From the NCBI RefSeq assembly GCF_000406945.1, contig NZ_KE136354.1, forward strand, positions 1,135,887 to 1,199,886: a stretch of DNA of 64,000 nt, written 5' to 3'. The stretch comes from Enterococcus dispar ATCC 51266. Its GTDB lineage: Bacteria > Bacillota > Bacilli > Lactobacillales > Enterococcaceae. Below the pieces are notes generated by a model. It worked only from the letters and a program-made list of their open reading frames with translations, made no database searches and was not told where the DNA came from. The first letter of the stretch is position 1. Every line of letters begins with the position of its first letter. A program made the translations under genes and the position numbers. Of this stretch, positions 6,950 to 15,078 are shown in pieces.

Positions 6950-7711
6950 TTAGACCTCCTTTTCAAAAAGAGTTTCAATCGTCGGATAAATGTCATGCTT
7001 TTTCAAAAATTGATAAATGAAAATGTGCCCTTTTTGCGTCCACTTAGTGTTTGGCTTCATCTGACTACTGCCTTTCCACAATTTCATTTCCGTGTGCGTA
7101 TAGCCTTCGTTTTGGTAATCGGCATAAAGTAACCAAACATCGCCTTGTTTGTATTGGACTTTCAAATCATGAAGCAATTGGTTCATTTTGTTCGCGCTCA
7201 TCCCGTAATTCTTGGCGATTACGCTGATAGGCAATAAACTAGGATTGGCTAAGATTGTGTCGTAATAATCAGCTTTTGGTTTCAACTCTTTTACTTGTTG
7301 TTCTGCGATTAAACGTTTTGTCCGTTCTTCTTTTAGTCTGGAAGCCACTTCGATTAGTAAGTCCGGGTTATCAAGTAGTTCTTCTTTTGCGTACATTCCG
7401 TGTTTTCGGATTGTTGGCAATACGTCTGACGTTACCCAGCGCTTGAACTTCTTTGCTGATGGAAGTTTGGATTTTAGGATTAAGCTGTATAAGCCGGATT
7501 CGTTGATGATTGTCATATTACGGTTTTGACCTGATGCACTAATTTGGTGCGTCAGCTTATCTTCATCATCTACATGATTGCGAATCGCATTATCAGCTCT
7601 TTCGTAACCTAAAATTTCTGCAACGTCTTTCCCTACAAAATATGGTTCGTCATTTACTAAGATTGTTCGAACTTCGTTTTGTTCGAAATTAAAAATTTGT
7701 GGTTTGTTCAT
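6950..7711 (-). CDS. Phage antirepressor, BRO-N plus KilA-C domains
   Basis: The protein has 253 residues. The BRO-N domain, about 10-105, shows YFVGKDVAEILGYERADNAI, INESGLYSLILKSKLPSAKK and VLPTIRKHGMY. A helical linker follows, then the KilA-C/ANT domain, about 145-250, with SVIAKNYGMSANKMNQLLHD. Such proteins block the CI-type repressor and help switch the phage to lytic growth. It is the first gene after cro, the usual place. AAGGAGG precedes the ATG. Confidence 0.9.
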   Translation of the reverse strand: MNKPQIFNFEQNEVRTILVNDEPYFVGKDVAEILGYERADNAIRNHVDDEDKLTHQISASGQNRNMTIINESGLYSLILKSKLPSAKKFKRWVTSDVLPTIRKHGMYAKEELLDNPDLLIEVASRLKEERTKRLIAEQQVKELKPKADYYDTILANPSLLPISVIAKNYGMSANKMNQLLHDLKVQYKQGDVWLLYADYQNEGYTHTEMKLWKGSSQMKPNTKWTQKGHIFIYQFLKKHDIYPTIETLFEKEV

Positions 7712-7723
7712 TGTTTAGCCTCC

Positions 7724-7957
7724 TTAATTTTGTTCACTTTCGGGAACGTTAACTTTAAAAAAAATTCCGATTTTGTCTGTGCTATAGCCCAAAATAGTAG
7801 CCATTTTAATCAGTTCGTCCGCTCCGATTGATACAATACCGTTTTCTCGCTTGGCGTATGGCGTTCTTGTATTCCATCCCATCAACTCCGCCATGTCATC
7901 TTGCGTTAAGCCCTTTGCAATCCGTTCAGCTTTTAACCTTTGCAAATCCACTGTCAT
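7724..7957 (-). CDS. Cro-like transcriptional regulator
   Basis: The start is set at the ATG at 7957, after GGAGGTGAAAAC; a longer upstream frame lacks a ribosome-binding site and crosses the promoters. The 77-residue protein is an XRE-family HTH with RIAKGLTQDDMAELMG and YAKRENGIVSIGADELIKMA. It is divergent from the CI-like repressor and first in the leftward operon, so it acts as Cro. Its last codons contain another copy of the CTTTCGGGAACG motif found in the switch region. Confidence 0.85.
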   Translation of the reverse strand: MTVDLQRLKAERIAKGLTQDDMAELMGWNTRTPYAKRENGIVSIGADELIKMATILGYSTDKIGIFFKVNVPESEQN

Positions 7958-7991
7958 GTTTTCACCTCCGTTCTCTTTCGGGTACGATACT

Positions 7992-8020
7992 AATTTATCA
8001 CCGTTGTTCTCTTTTGTCAA
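7992..8020 (-). promoter_or_regulatory. Promoter of cro and the early operon
   Basis: On the minus strand TTGACA (8020-8015), a 17-base spacer and TAAATT (7997-7992) form a near-consensus promoter. The spacer contains an operator-like sequence. Confidence 0.85.
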
Positions 8021-8066
8021 CAATAAAGTTAAAAAAATAAGCAAAAAAAGTTTTTTTGTGTATCTG

Positions 8067-8095
8067 TTGTATACTTTCGGGAACGGTGGTAAAAT
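8067..8095 (+). promoter_or_regulatory. Promoter of the CI-like repressor
   Basis: TTGTAT at 8067-8072, a 17-base spacer and TAAAAT at 8090-8095 drive the repressor gene. The spacer carries CTTTCGGGAACGGTGG, the presumed operator. Confidence 0.8.
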
Positions 8096-8124
8096 GTATC
8101 TATAGTTAATTGGAGGTGATAAAT

Positions 8125-8751
8125 TTGAGAACAAACGAAGAAATAATGAATCTATTAGATGAATTAAAAGATGAAAAAGATTTATCTATTAGTGAAATAG
8201 CGCGTCGCGTTGGTATGGCGAAATCTGGTGTATCTAGGTATTTCAATAGATCGAGAGAATTCCCTCTTAATAAAGTTGATGATTTTGCAAAAGCGTTTAA
8301 TGTTCCTCCAGAATATATCTTGGGAATAGATTTCGATAAGCCATCAAATCTAGTGTTTATGGAAGAGATAATTGAAATTCCTGTTTTAGGACAAATTGCG
8401 GCCGGCGCGCCGATTTTAGCAGAACAAAACATTGAAGAATATATACCGATGGTCAAATCTTGCTTGCCTTCTGGAAATAATATAGCGTTAAATATTAACG
8501 GAAATAGCATGGCCCCCGGCATCCCAAATGGTTCACAAGTTGTTATACGGCTACAATCAGATGTGGAAGATGGAGAGATTGCGGCAGTGCAAGTCAATGG
8601 CGACACAGAAGCCACTTTAAAACGTGTGAAACGTCAAAATGGATTACTTATTCTTATTCCGGATAATCCAGAATACGAACCAATCGTAGTAACAAAAGAT
8701 ATGCCGGCTAGAATCATCGGCAAGGCCGTTAAAGTTATCTATGACCTATAA
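8125..8751 (+). CDS. CI-like phage repressor, S24 self-cleaving type
   Basis: The TTG at 8125 lies eight bases after GGAGG and is preferred over an upstream TTG that includes the ribosome-binding site. The 208-residue protein has an N-terminal XRE HTH, about 1-60 (SEIARRVGMAKSGVSRYFN), and a LexA-like S24 peptidase domain, about 105-208. The cleavage region is QIAAGAPI, the catalytic Ser is in NGNSMAPG, and the Lys follows in ATLKRVK. RecA-triggered self-cleavage would induce the prophage. It is divergent from cro. Confidence 0.93.
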   Translation: MRTNEEIMNLLDELKDEKDLSISEIARRVGMAKSGVSRYFNRSREFPLNKVDDFAKAFNVPPEYILGIDFDKPSNLVFMEEIIEIPVLGQIAAGAPILAEQNIEEYIPMVKSCLPSGNNIALNINGNSMAPGIPNGSQVVIRLQSDVEDGEIAAVQVNGDTEATLKRVKRQNGLLILIPDNPEYEPIVVTKDMPARIIGKAVKVIYDL

Positions 8752-8758
8752 AAAAATA

Positions 8759-8833
8759 CCCCAGTCGGAGTTGGCGCTCCGGCTAGGGCTCCTCATTTCT
8801 GAGAATGACAAATATATTATATCATGAAATGAG
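8759..8833. other. Structured intergenic region after the repressor
   Basis: CCCAGTCGGAG and CTCCGGCTAGGG pair around TTGGCG with one bulge (8759-8788), without a T-run. CTCATTTC at 8792-8799 pairs with GAAATGAG at 8826-8833 across an AT-rich loop. The pair could be a terminator plus leader structure for the next gene. Confidence 0.5.
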
Positions 8834-8844
8834 TGTGATGATTA

Positions 8845-9321
8845 ATGAAAATGGGAATTAGAAAGCCGAGTGTCAAAAAGTCTTTGAAGGCTCGCACTAC
8901 TGGCAAAGCCAAGCGAGCTGTTAAAAAGGCTGTTGTTCCTGGCTATGGTAAGAAGGGCACAGGTTGGGTTAAAGACCCCAAGAAAGCAGCGTATAACAAG
9001 TTATATAGCAAGACGACTGTCGGTGTTAATCCGCTACCTGGTTCCTCAAAAAGTAATTCATTTAGCAATTCATCAGCAAGTTATTCAGATTCTGCTATCG
9101 CTACCCATTACGTGCCGATATTGGTAAACAAATTCGTTTTTGCATTCTTGGCTATCTTTTTAGGAGTATTTGGAGCTCAATGGGTTTACGCTAAACAGTA
9201 CCGTAGAGCACTTTTATACTTTTTATTTTGTTGGACAATTATCCCGATTTTTATGAGTATCTATCAAGGATTTAGAGCTTTAATTGCTAGAACAGACAAT
9301 TCATATAAAATTTATGTATAA
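8845..9321 (+). CDS. Phage basic protein with C-terminal membrane helices
   Basis: The protein has 158 residues. The first half is very basic (KPSVKKSLKARTTGKAKRAV and a GWVKDPKKAAYNKLY motif), followed by a Ser-rich linker, about 65-92. Two hydrophobic segments lie at about 98-116 (FVFAFLAIFLGVFGAQWVY) and 122-142. Similar proteins occur between repressor and integrase in Lactobacillales prophages, where they are probably lysogenic-conversion genes; function is unknown. No good AGGAGG precedes either of the two near ATGs, so the start is approximate. Confidence 0.65.
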   Translation: MKMGIRKPSVKKSLKARTTGKAKRAVKKAVVPGYGKKGTGWVKDPKKAAYNKLYSKTTVGVNPLPGSSKSNSFSNSSASYSDSAIATHYVPILVNKFVFAFLAIFLGVFGAQWVYAKQYRRALLYFLFCWTIIPIFMSIYQGFRALIARTDNSYKIYV

Positions 9322-9327
9322 ACAAAA

Positions 9328-9356
9328 ACACGCCCCTCCTCCACAGACAGGCGTGT
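9328..9356. terminator. Hairpin after the membrane protein gene
   Basis: ACACGCC and GGCGTGT pair around a 15-base loop. There is no plus-strand T-run, so termination efficiency is uncertain. Confidence 0.45.
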
Positions 9357-9421
9357 CTACCAAATAAACGGCTAGGCTTATTTAGCTATGCCCATTATAT
9401 CAATGATAGGAGTTGATTACA

Positions 9422-10573
9422 ATGTGGATGGAGACATTGCCAGACGGCAGATTTAAATATATTGAACGCTACAAAGACCCCTACACTGAAAAGTACAAAC
9501 GCAAGTCGGTGATACTGACCAGCGACAGTAAGCAGGCGCAGAAAAAAGCGCAGAAATTATTGGATGAGAAAATTGGCAAAGCCGAAGAGACGGCCACCTT
9601 GTCCGATATCAACCTCCACGATCTTGCAGAAGAATGGTTTACCCACCATCAAAAAGTACACCGGATACGGCCTTCCACAATCCGCTCATATGAGGCGCAA
9701 CAGAAAGTTATTTTTGATAAAATCGATAAGAATACACTGGCTAAAAATGCAGACACGAAGCTCTTCCAAACATTTTTTGATGGCTTAGACTACTCAAACG
9801 ACTATACAGCAAGTATTAAATCCCAACTAAACAATATCTTTAAGTACGCCTACCGCATGGGCTACATCTCGGAAAATCCAATGGACACGGTACAGATATC
9901 CTATGCTAAAAAAGATGACGCTGCACGGGAAAAAATTGAAAATAAATATCTCGAAAAAGATGAAGCTGAGAAACTAATAAAGGAACTCTACCGCAGGCCC
10001 TCCACCTACCGTGCGGGCAGACTGGCAGAATTTATGTATTTGACCGGGTGTCGAATTGGCGAGGCGGTCATATTGAAACCACAGGATTTTGATGAGGATT
10101 ATACCACGGTAGCAATCACTGGTACAATCGATTATGGCAACGGATTTCGGACAGCTAAGAAAGGCCCTCCTAAGACGCCAACGAGTAATCGGACAATAGA
10201 TTTAACGGAGCGGTGTACTAAGCTGATAGAGCACACAATTGACGAGACCAAGCTAGATGCTTTAACAATCAGCGGATATCTAGAGGGTGGTTATCTCTTT
10301 GTGTCTAAAAACGGCACACCAATGCCATACAACTCCTTTAACGTGGCTTTACGTGGAGCTGGCAAGCGTATTGGTCTAGAACATAAAACACTAACGTCAC
10401 ATATCTTCCGTCACACGCATGTATCGCTATTAGCAGAAAACAGCATACAACTGACGGCTATCATGGAGCGTGTAGGCCATGAGGATTCCGACATCACAAC
10501 TAAAATCTATACCCACGTTACTAAAAAAATGAAGGCAGACATTACATCCAAACTGACAGAGATAGGTCTTTGA
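9422..10573 (+). CDS. int: Phage tyrosine integrase
   Basis: The ATG at 9422 is nine bases from ATAGGAG; an upstream in-frame TTG sits against that site. The 383-residue protein has an N-terminal AP2-like arm-binding domain, about 1-55, a SAM-like core-binding domain, about 60-160, and a catalytic domain. Catalytic residues are visible: Arg in TGCRIGEAVIL, HIFRHTHVSLL, the His in RVGHEDSDIT and the Tyr in IYTHVT. It recombines attP with the host site, here beside hup, and is the last prophage gene at this end. Confidence 0.96.
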   Translation: MWMETLPDGRFKYIERYKDPYTEKYKRKSVILTSDSKQAQKKAQKLLDEKIGKAEETATLSDINLHDLAEEWFTHHQKVHRIRPSTIRSYEAQQKVIFDKIDKNTLAKNADTKLFQTFFDGLDYSNDYTASIKSQLNNIFKYAYRMGYISENPMDTVQISYAKKDDAAREKIENKYLEKDEAEKLIKELYRRPSTYRAGRLAEFMYLTGCRIGEAVILKPQDFDEDYTTVAITGTIDYGNGFRTAKKGPPKTPTSNRTIDLTERCTKLIEHTIDETKLDALTISGYLEGGYLFVSKNGTPMPYNSFNVALRGAGKRIGLEHKTLTSHIFRHTHVSLLAENSIQLTAIMERVGHEDSDITTKIYTHVTKKMKADITSKLTEIGL

Positions 10574-10577
10574 TAAA

Positions 10578-10599
10578 TTGCCCCTTTTTTGCCCCTTTT
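10578..10599. repeat. Tandem 11-bp repeat next to the integrase, possible att/arm sites
   Basis: TTGCCCCTTTT is repeated exactly twice just after the integrase stop. Similar GCCCC/T-rich motifs flank phage integrase genes and may be integrase arm sites. The host junction should lie between here and the hup terminator, but the core cannot be defined without the other prophage end. Confidence 0.4.
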
Positions 10600-10626
10600 A
10601 GATGGTGTATTGATGATAAATAAAGA

Positions 10627-10652
10627 AGGAAGCCCGATACAACAGGCTTCCT
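10627..10652 (-). terminator. Terminator of hup
   Basis: AGGAAGCC and GGCTTCCT form an 8-bp stem with a 10-base loop, followed on the minus strand by TTCTTTATTT. Confidence 0.8.
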
Positions 10653-10661
10653 ATTGCTGTA

Positions 10662-10937
10662 TTATTTCACAGCATCTTTCAATGCTTTACCTGGTTTGAA
10701 TGCAGGTACTTTGCTTGCAGGGATTTCAATTTCATCACCAGTTTGTGGGTTACGTCCTTTACGAGCCGCACGAGAGCGAACTTCGAAGTTACCAAAACCG
10801 ATTAATTGAACTTTTTCACCTTTAGCTAAAGCATCTTGGATTGTTGAGAAAACAGCGTCTACAGCTGCAGTAGCGTCTTTCTTAGTTAAGTCAGTAGCTT
10901 GTGCAACTTTTTCGATCAATTCAGCTTTATTTGCCAT
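10662..10937 (-). CDS. hup: DNA-binding protein HU
   Basis: The protein has 91 residues from ATG 10937, the usual HU start ([11 protein letters not shown]); GGAGGTGA precedes it. HU bends DNA and compacts the nucleoid. The conserved [20 protein letters not shown] arm and the [11 protein letters not shown] end are present. The gene is intact even though the prophage lies 90 bp downstream, so any integration within its 3' end would have restored the coding sequence. Some streptococcal prophages also use hup as their attachment site. Confidence 0.97.
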   Translation of the reverse strand: MANKAELIEKVAQATDLTKKDATAAVDAVFSTIQDALAKGEKVQLIGFGNFEVRSRAARKGRNPQTGDEIEIPASKVPAFKPGKALKDAVK

Positions 10938-11175
10938 GGATGATTTCACCTCCTAAAAAGAGTCTTGATGTAAACATCAATTCACAAAAATTTGAGTGGT
11001 CCAAATTTCTGTAAAAAATATTGATCAGTATCAATATTCTGATACTACGTTATCATAAGAACCTTGTAATATCAAGGATTTTGGGCGTTTTAAGCAGTAT
11101 TTTTCACTTCATTAATTCTTTTTATCAAAAGGGAGCGTTATCTTTTGATAAAGCGATAAAAATATGATAAAATCG

Positions 11176-12486
11176 CTATTTTCGCCGTCTTGGGATCACA
11201 CGAATCGGCGTACCTTCAAAAGTGAAGGCTTTGCGAATTTGATTTTCTAAAAAGCGAGCATAAGAAAAATGCATCAACTCTTCTTCATTCACAAATATAA
11301 TGAAGGTAGGCGGTTTAACTGCTACTTGGGTAGCATAGAAAATTTTCAGCCGCTTACCTTTATCTGTTGGAGTCGGATTAATGGCAACAGCATCCATAAT
11401 AATATCATTTAAGACAGCAGATGGTACTCGTAAATTTTGATTCATGCTGACTTCTTCAATTAATTCTGGCAATTTATTTAAGCGCTGTTTGGTTACAGCA
11501 GAGACAAAAATAATTGGCGCATAGTCCAAATACTGAAATTCGTCTCGAATTTCTGCTTCAAAATCCCGCATTGTATTTGTTTCTTTTTCAACCAGATCCC
11601 ACTTATTGACTACAATAATGATACCTTTTCCAGCTTCATGGGCATAACCCGCTACCCGTTTGTCTTGTTCACGAATACCTTCTTGACCATTTAGCACCAT
11701 TAAAACCACATCGGAACGTTCAATGGCTCGCATTGCCCGCATAACAGAATATTTTTCTGTACTTTCGTAAACCTTGCCACGCTTACGCATACCTGCTGTA
11801 TCAATCATTAAAAATTCTTGGCCATCTTCTGAAGCAAAATGCGTATCAATAGCATCACGCGTCGTTCCTTCAATATCTGAAACAATCACGCGATCTTCGC
11901 CTAAAATGGCATTAATTAAAGAAGATTTTCCAACATTTGGGCGTCCTATCAGGCTAAATTTGATGACACCTTCATCGTCTTCTTCCATTTCATCACTAAA
12001 ATGTTTGACTGCCTCATCCAATACATCTCCAAGTCCTAAACCATGACTACCAGAAATAGGATACGGTTCGCCTAAACCTAAAGAATAAAATTCATAAATT
12101 TCAGCCCGCATTTCCGGGTTATCGACTTTATTCACAGCTAAAATCACAGGCTTATTACTACGATATAAAATTCGTGCCACCATTTCATCCGCATCGGTTA
12201 CACCTTCTTTAGCACTAGTTACAAAAATAATAACATCTGCTTCATCAATCGCGATTTCCGCTTGATGTTTAATTTGATCCATAAACGGTTCGTCACCTAA
12301 GTCAATTCCGCCGGTATCGATAATACTGAAATCGCGGCCTAACCATTCACCATTTGCATAAATACGGTCCCGCGTAACGCCAGGAGTATCTTCTACAATT
12401 GAAATACGTTCACCGGCTATACGGTTAAAAATTGTCGATTTTCCCACATTGGGACGGCCGACAATCGCAAGAGTTGGATTTGCCAT
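11176..12486 (-). CDS. der: Ribosome-assembly GTPase Der (EngA)
   Basis: The protein has 436 residues from ATG 12486, seven bases from AGGAGG. Two GTPase domains lie in tandem: GRPNVGKST near residue 10 and GRPNVGKSS near 182, with DTPG and DTAG switch II motifs and NKVD/NKWD specificity motifs. A KH-like C-terminal domain ends VIPRRRK. Der is essential for 50S subunit maturation. The length matches the family exactly. It lies downstream of rpsA with its own ribosome-binding site. Confidence 0.98.
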   Translation of the reverse strand: MANPTLAIVGRPNVGKSTIFNRIAGERISIVEDTPGVTRDRIYANGEWLGRDFSIIDTGGIDLGDEPFMDQIKHQAEIAIDEADVIIFVTSAKEGVTDADEMVARILYRSNKPVILAVNKVDNPEMRAEIYEFYSLGLGEPYPISGSHGLGLGDVLDEAVKHFSDEMEEDDEGVIKFSLIGRPNVGKSSLINAILGEDRVIVSDIEGTTRDAIDTHFASEDGQEFLMIDTAGMRKRGKVYESTEKYSVMRAMRAIERSDVVLMVLNGQEGIREQDKRVAGYAHEAGKGIIIVVNKWDLVEKETNTMRDFEAEIRDEFQYLDYAPIIFVSAVTKQRLNKLPELIEEVSMNQNLRVPSAVLNDIIMDAVAINPTPTDKGKRLKIFYATQVAVKPPTFIIFVNEEELMHFSYARFLENQIRKAFTFEGTPIRVIPRRRK

Positions 12487-12710
12487 CACTCTACCTCCTC
12501 ATTTCTTTAAACCAGTTTCTTCTAATTAGAAACTTTATCTTTATCATAACAATTTTTATCTGATAATACAGTCCACTTGCACAATCTTTCTTAGTTTACC
12601 TAAAGGATTGACAACATGCAAGTAAAATTGCTAAGGGCATGGAAAACTCCATGATACTTAAAAAATGGGGTCCTTTGCTTTTAATAAATAAGAAATTTTC
12701 AAACGAAAGA

Positions 12711-12755
12711 AAAGAGACACTGCATCTCTTTAGAGAAATTAGGCAGTATCTCTTT
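12711..12755 (-). terminator. Terminator downstream of rpsA
   Basis: AAAGAGACACTGC pairs with GCAGTATCTCTTT (one mismatch), enclosing a second small hairpin TCTCTTTAGAGA. A T-rich tract follows on the minus strand. Confidence 0.75.
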
Positions 12756-12777
12756 ATTTTTGGTAACTTATAAGAAA

Positions 12778-14040
12778 TTATTCTTCGTCTTCTTTAACGA
12801 TGTCGTTTGCATCTTCAGAAGCCGTTGCTTCTTCGTTCGTTTCATCACTATCTGCTAAAGCTTGACCTAAAATATCTCCCATTGTAAAGCCAGTACTTTC
12901 TTCTGGTAAATCATAGCTATCTTCTTCAACAACTTTTTCTTCTGCCGGTTTTTCTTCCAATGCTTTGATTGAAAGAGCGATACGATGTTCTTCAGGATTT
13001 ACTTCTAGCACTTTTACTTTTACTTCATCACCTTCATGCAACACTTCATGTGGTGTCGCAATATGTTTGTGAGAAATTTGTGAAATATGCACTAAACCTT
13101 CCACACCCGGGAATACTTCGACAAAAGCACCAAAGCTAGTTAGGCGTTTTACTGTTCCATCTAGAACCGTACCGACTGCTGCTTTGTCTTCAATGTCTGA
13201 CCAAGGTCCAGGTAAAGTATCTTTGATTGATAGTGAAATACGTTCTTTTTCAGGATCAACAGATAATACTTTTACTTGTACTTTATCGCCAACTTTTAAA
13301 GCATCACTTGGTTTAGCCACATGACTATGTGAAATTTCAGATACATGAACTAAGCCGTCAATTCCACCAAGGTCAACAAAAGCACCAAAGTCAGTTAGAC
13401 GTGCGACTGTCCCTTCAATCACATCACCATCGTGGATAGAATTTAATAATTCTTCTTTACGAACCGCTTTTTCAGATTCTACCACTGCTTTATGGGATAA
13501 AATCAAACGATTCTCAGAAGGTTCAATTTCAATAATTTTGAATGCTAATGTTTTCCCTTTGTATTCTTCAAAGTCTGCAACAAAATGATCTTCCACCATA
13601 GATGCTGGTACAAATCCTCGTACGCCAACATCTACAACTAATCCACCTTTCACCACATTGGTAACAGGTGCTTCAATAATTTTACCGTCTTTAAAGTCTT
13701 GTTCAATTTCTTCCCAGACTTTTTTAGCATCTAAACGGCGTTTCGATAGTAAATAACTACCGTTTTCTTTATCTTTACCAATCGAAGAGATAACGACTAG
13801 TTCCAAGACATCCCCTACTTTTACTGCTTCATTGATGTCTTCAATTGGAAGAGTAGATAATTCTTTTACTGGTACTACCCCTTCCACACCGGCGCCTTCG
13901 ATTCCAACAACGGCTTGTTTGTCTTCAACGGCTAAAACTTCACCTTTGACAATATCCCCCACGTTGACTTCTTGGAAGCTTTCCAAAGCATCCGCCATAG
14001 ATTCGCCGTTTTCTACTTGATTGTTTTCAAATTCTGTCAT
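12778..14040 (-). CDS. rpsA: Ribosomal protein S1 homologue
   Basis: The ATG at 14040 (MTEFENNQ) follows AGGAGG. The 420-residue protein has four S1 RNA-binding repeats at about 20-87, 104-171, 188-257 and 273-342. Typical strings are GAFVDLGGIDGLVHVSEIS and GAFVEVFPGVEGLVHISQIS. A long acidic tail ends DIVKEDEE. Four S1 repeats are usual in Firmicutes, against six in Escherichia coli. It probably helps translation of structured mRNAs. cmk lies upstream, the common cmk-rpsA order. Confidence 0.95.
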   Translation of the reverse strand: MTEFENNQVENGESMADALESFQEVNVGDIVKGEVLAVEDKQAVVGIEGAGVEGVVPVKELSTLPIEDINEAVKVGDVLELVVISSIGKDKENGSYLLSKRRLDAKKVWEEIEQDFKDGKIIEAPVTNVVKGGLVVDVGVRGFVPASMVEDHFVADFEEYKGKTLAFKIIEIEPSENRLILSHKAVVESEKAVRKEELLNSIHDGDVIEGTVARLTDFGAFVDLGGIDGLVHVSEISHSHVAKPSDALKVGDKVQVKVLSVDPEKERISLSIKDTLPGPWSDIEDKAAVGTVLDGTVKRLTSFGAFVEVFPGVEGLVHISQISHKHIATPHEVLHEGDEVKVKVLEVNPEEHRIALSIKALEEKPAEEKVVEEDSYDLPEESTGFTMGDILGQALADSDETNEEATASEDANDIVKEDEE

Positions 14041-14215
14041 GACATATGTCCTCCTAACCAACAATTAATCGATCGCTGTGCACTACACACTACAATTTTA
14101 AGTTTAAATTATTCTACCTCAAAAATAAAGCGATTTCCATTATTTCTTGAAAATTGCCCCAAATTAGCGTTTTTTTCTAAAAATACACCAGTATTTAGGA
14201 ATATTTAAAAAATAA

Positions 14216-14245
14216 TTTACGCTAAAATCATTTACGCTAAAATCA
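14216..14245. repeat. Tandem 15-bp repeat in the rpsA leader
   Basis: TTTACGCTAAAATCA is repeated head to tail, with a partial third unit TTTAGC. It lies about 20 bases downstream of the rpsA -10 element, inside the transcribed leader. Confidence 0.7.
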
Positions 14246-14261
14246 TTTAGCAGCTAGCTCT

Positions 14262-14291
14262 ATTATACCGACACTAAAAATTTTTTACCAA
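14262..14291 (-). promoter_or_regulatory. rpsA promoter
   Basis: On the minus strand TTGGTA (14291-14286), an 18-base spacer and TATAAT (14267-14262) fit a vegetative promoter. The leader to the rpsA ATG would be about 215 bases, long enough for regulation by S1 itself. Confidence 0.65.
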
Positions 14292-14298
14292 ACAAAAA

Positions 14299-14323
14299 GA
14301 CTTGCATATCTGCTATGCAAGTC
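14299..14323 (-). terminator. Terminator of cmk
   Basis: GACTTGCATA and TATGCAAGTC form a perfect 10-bp stem with a 5-base loop and TTTTTG follows on the minus strand. It separates cmk from the rpsA promoter. Confidence 0.9.
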
Positions 14324-14330
14324 AAAACTA

Positions 14331-15005
14331 TTATAGATAACCTTTTTCAGTGACAACTTCTTTAATTAAGTCCACAACTTCAGCAATTGTTTTGCCAGTC
14401 GTATCAATTAAAACCGCATCATCAGCTTGCTTCAAAGGGGAAACTTCTCGATGTGAATCAATGTAATCACGCTTTTCAATTTCAGCTTTTAATGTTTCAA
14501 AATCTGTTTTAATCCCCTTGGCTTGATTTTCTTTATAACGACGTTCTGCTCTTTCTAAAACACTGGCAACTAAGAAAATCTTTACTTCAGCCTTTGGTAA
14601 GACTGCTGTACCGATATCGCGTCCATCCATTACTACACCGCCATCTTTGGCGATGATTTGCTGTTGGTTCACTAATTCTTTGCGAACAAGTTCGTGGGCA
14701 GAAACCTCGGAAACATTATTGGTAACATTTGTTTCTCGGATTGCTAAAGTTACATCTTCTCCGTCAATAAAAACCAATTGTCCTGTTTCACTTTGCTTAA
14801 AAGTAATGGGATAACGATGGATTAGATTAACTAAACTCGCCGCATCAGAAAAAGCAACGTGATGTTTAATCGCTAAATACGTTACACTGCGATACATTGC
14901 ACCAGTATCAGTATAAATAAAGCCATAATCTTTTGCCAAAATTTTTGCGACTGTACTTTTGCCAGAAGAAGCAGGTCCATCGATTGCAATATTAATTTTT
15001 TCCAT
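14331..15005 (-). CDS. cmk: Cytidylate kinase
   Basis: The protein has 224 residues. It phosphorylates CMP and dCMP with ATP. The P-loop is [11 protein letters not shown] at residues 6-16; YTDTGAMYR binds the acceptor, and [15 protein letters not shown] and the [10 protein letters not shown] lid follow. Length matches the bacterial family. It precedes rpsA but is separated by a terminator, so they are independent units here. Confidence 0.97.
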   Translation of the reverse strand: MEKINIAIDGPASSGKSTVAKILAKDYGFIYTDTGAMYRSVTYLAIKHHVAFSDAASLVNLIHRYPITFKQSETGQLVFIDGEDVTLAIRETNVTNNVSEVSAHELVRKELVNQQQIIAKDGGVVMDGRDIGTAVLPKAEVKIFLVASVLERAERRYKENQAKGIKTDFETLKAEIEKRDYIDSHREVSPLKQADDAVLIDTTGKTIAEVVDLIKEVVTEKGYL

Positions 15006-15031
15006 TTGTTTGCCACCTATCTTTAGACATT

Positions 15032-15078
15032 AAAAAAGCCGAACCAAAAATGCCGTGATTTTTGGACCGGCTATTTTT
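15032..15078 (-). terminator. Terminator of the LysM-protein gene
   Basis: AAAAAAGCCG/CGGCTATTTTTT and CCAAAAAT/ATTTTTGG form a long stem with an AA/AC internal mismatch. The hairpin starts immediately at the LysM gene stop. Confidence 0.85.

Larger units (their letters stand above)
7961..8095. promoter_or_regulatory. CI/Cro operator region
   Basis: Three related sites read G-GAAC-(AA)-CGG-GGT in the direction of transcription: GGGAACGGTGGT in the rightward spacer (8079-8090), GAGAACAACGGTGAT in the leftward spacer (about 7998-8012), and GAGAACGGAGGTG just before cro (7963-7975), the last overlapping the cro ribosome-binding site. CTTTCGGG(A/T)ACG also occurs at 7975-7986, 8074-8085 and 7737-7748. 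The layout matches a three-operator lysogeny switch. Confidence 0.65.

Noticed and set aside
7958..8134. N-terminal extension of the Cro frame to position 8134
   Set aside because: It would cross both promoters and the operators and lacks a ribosome-binding site; the ATG at 7957 follows GGAGGTGA.
10662..10937. hup disrupted by the prophage
   Set aside because: All 91 codons, the usual C-terminus and a terminator are present.
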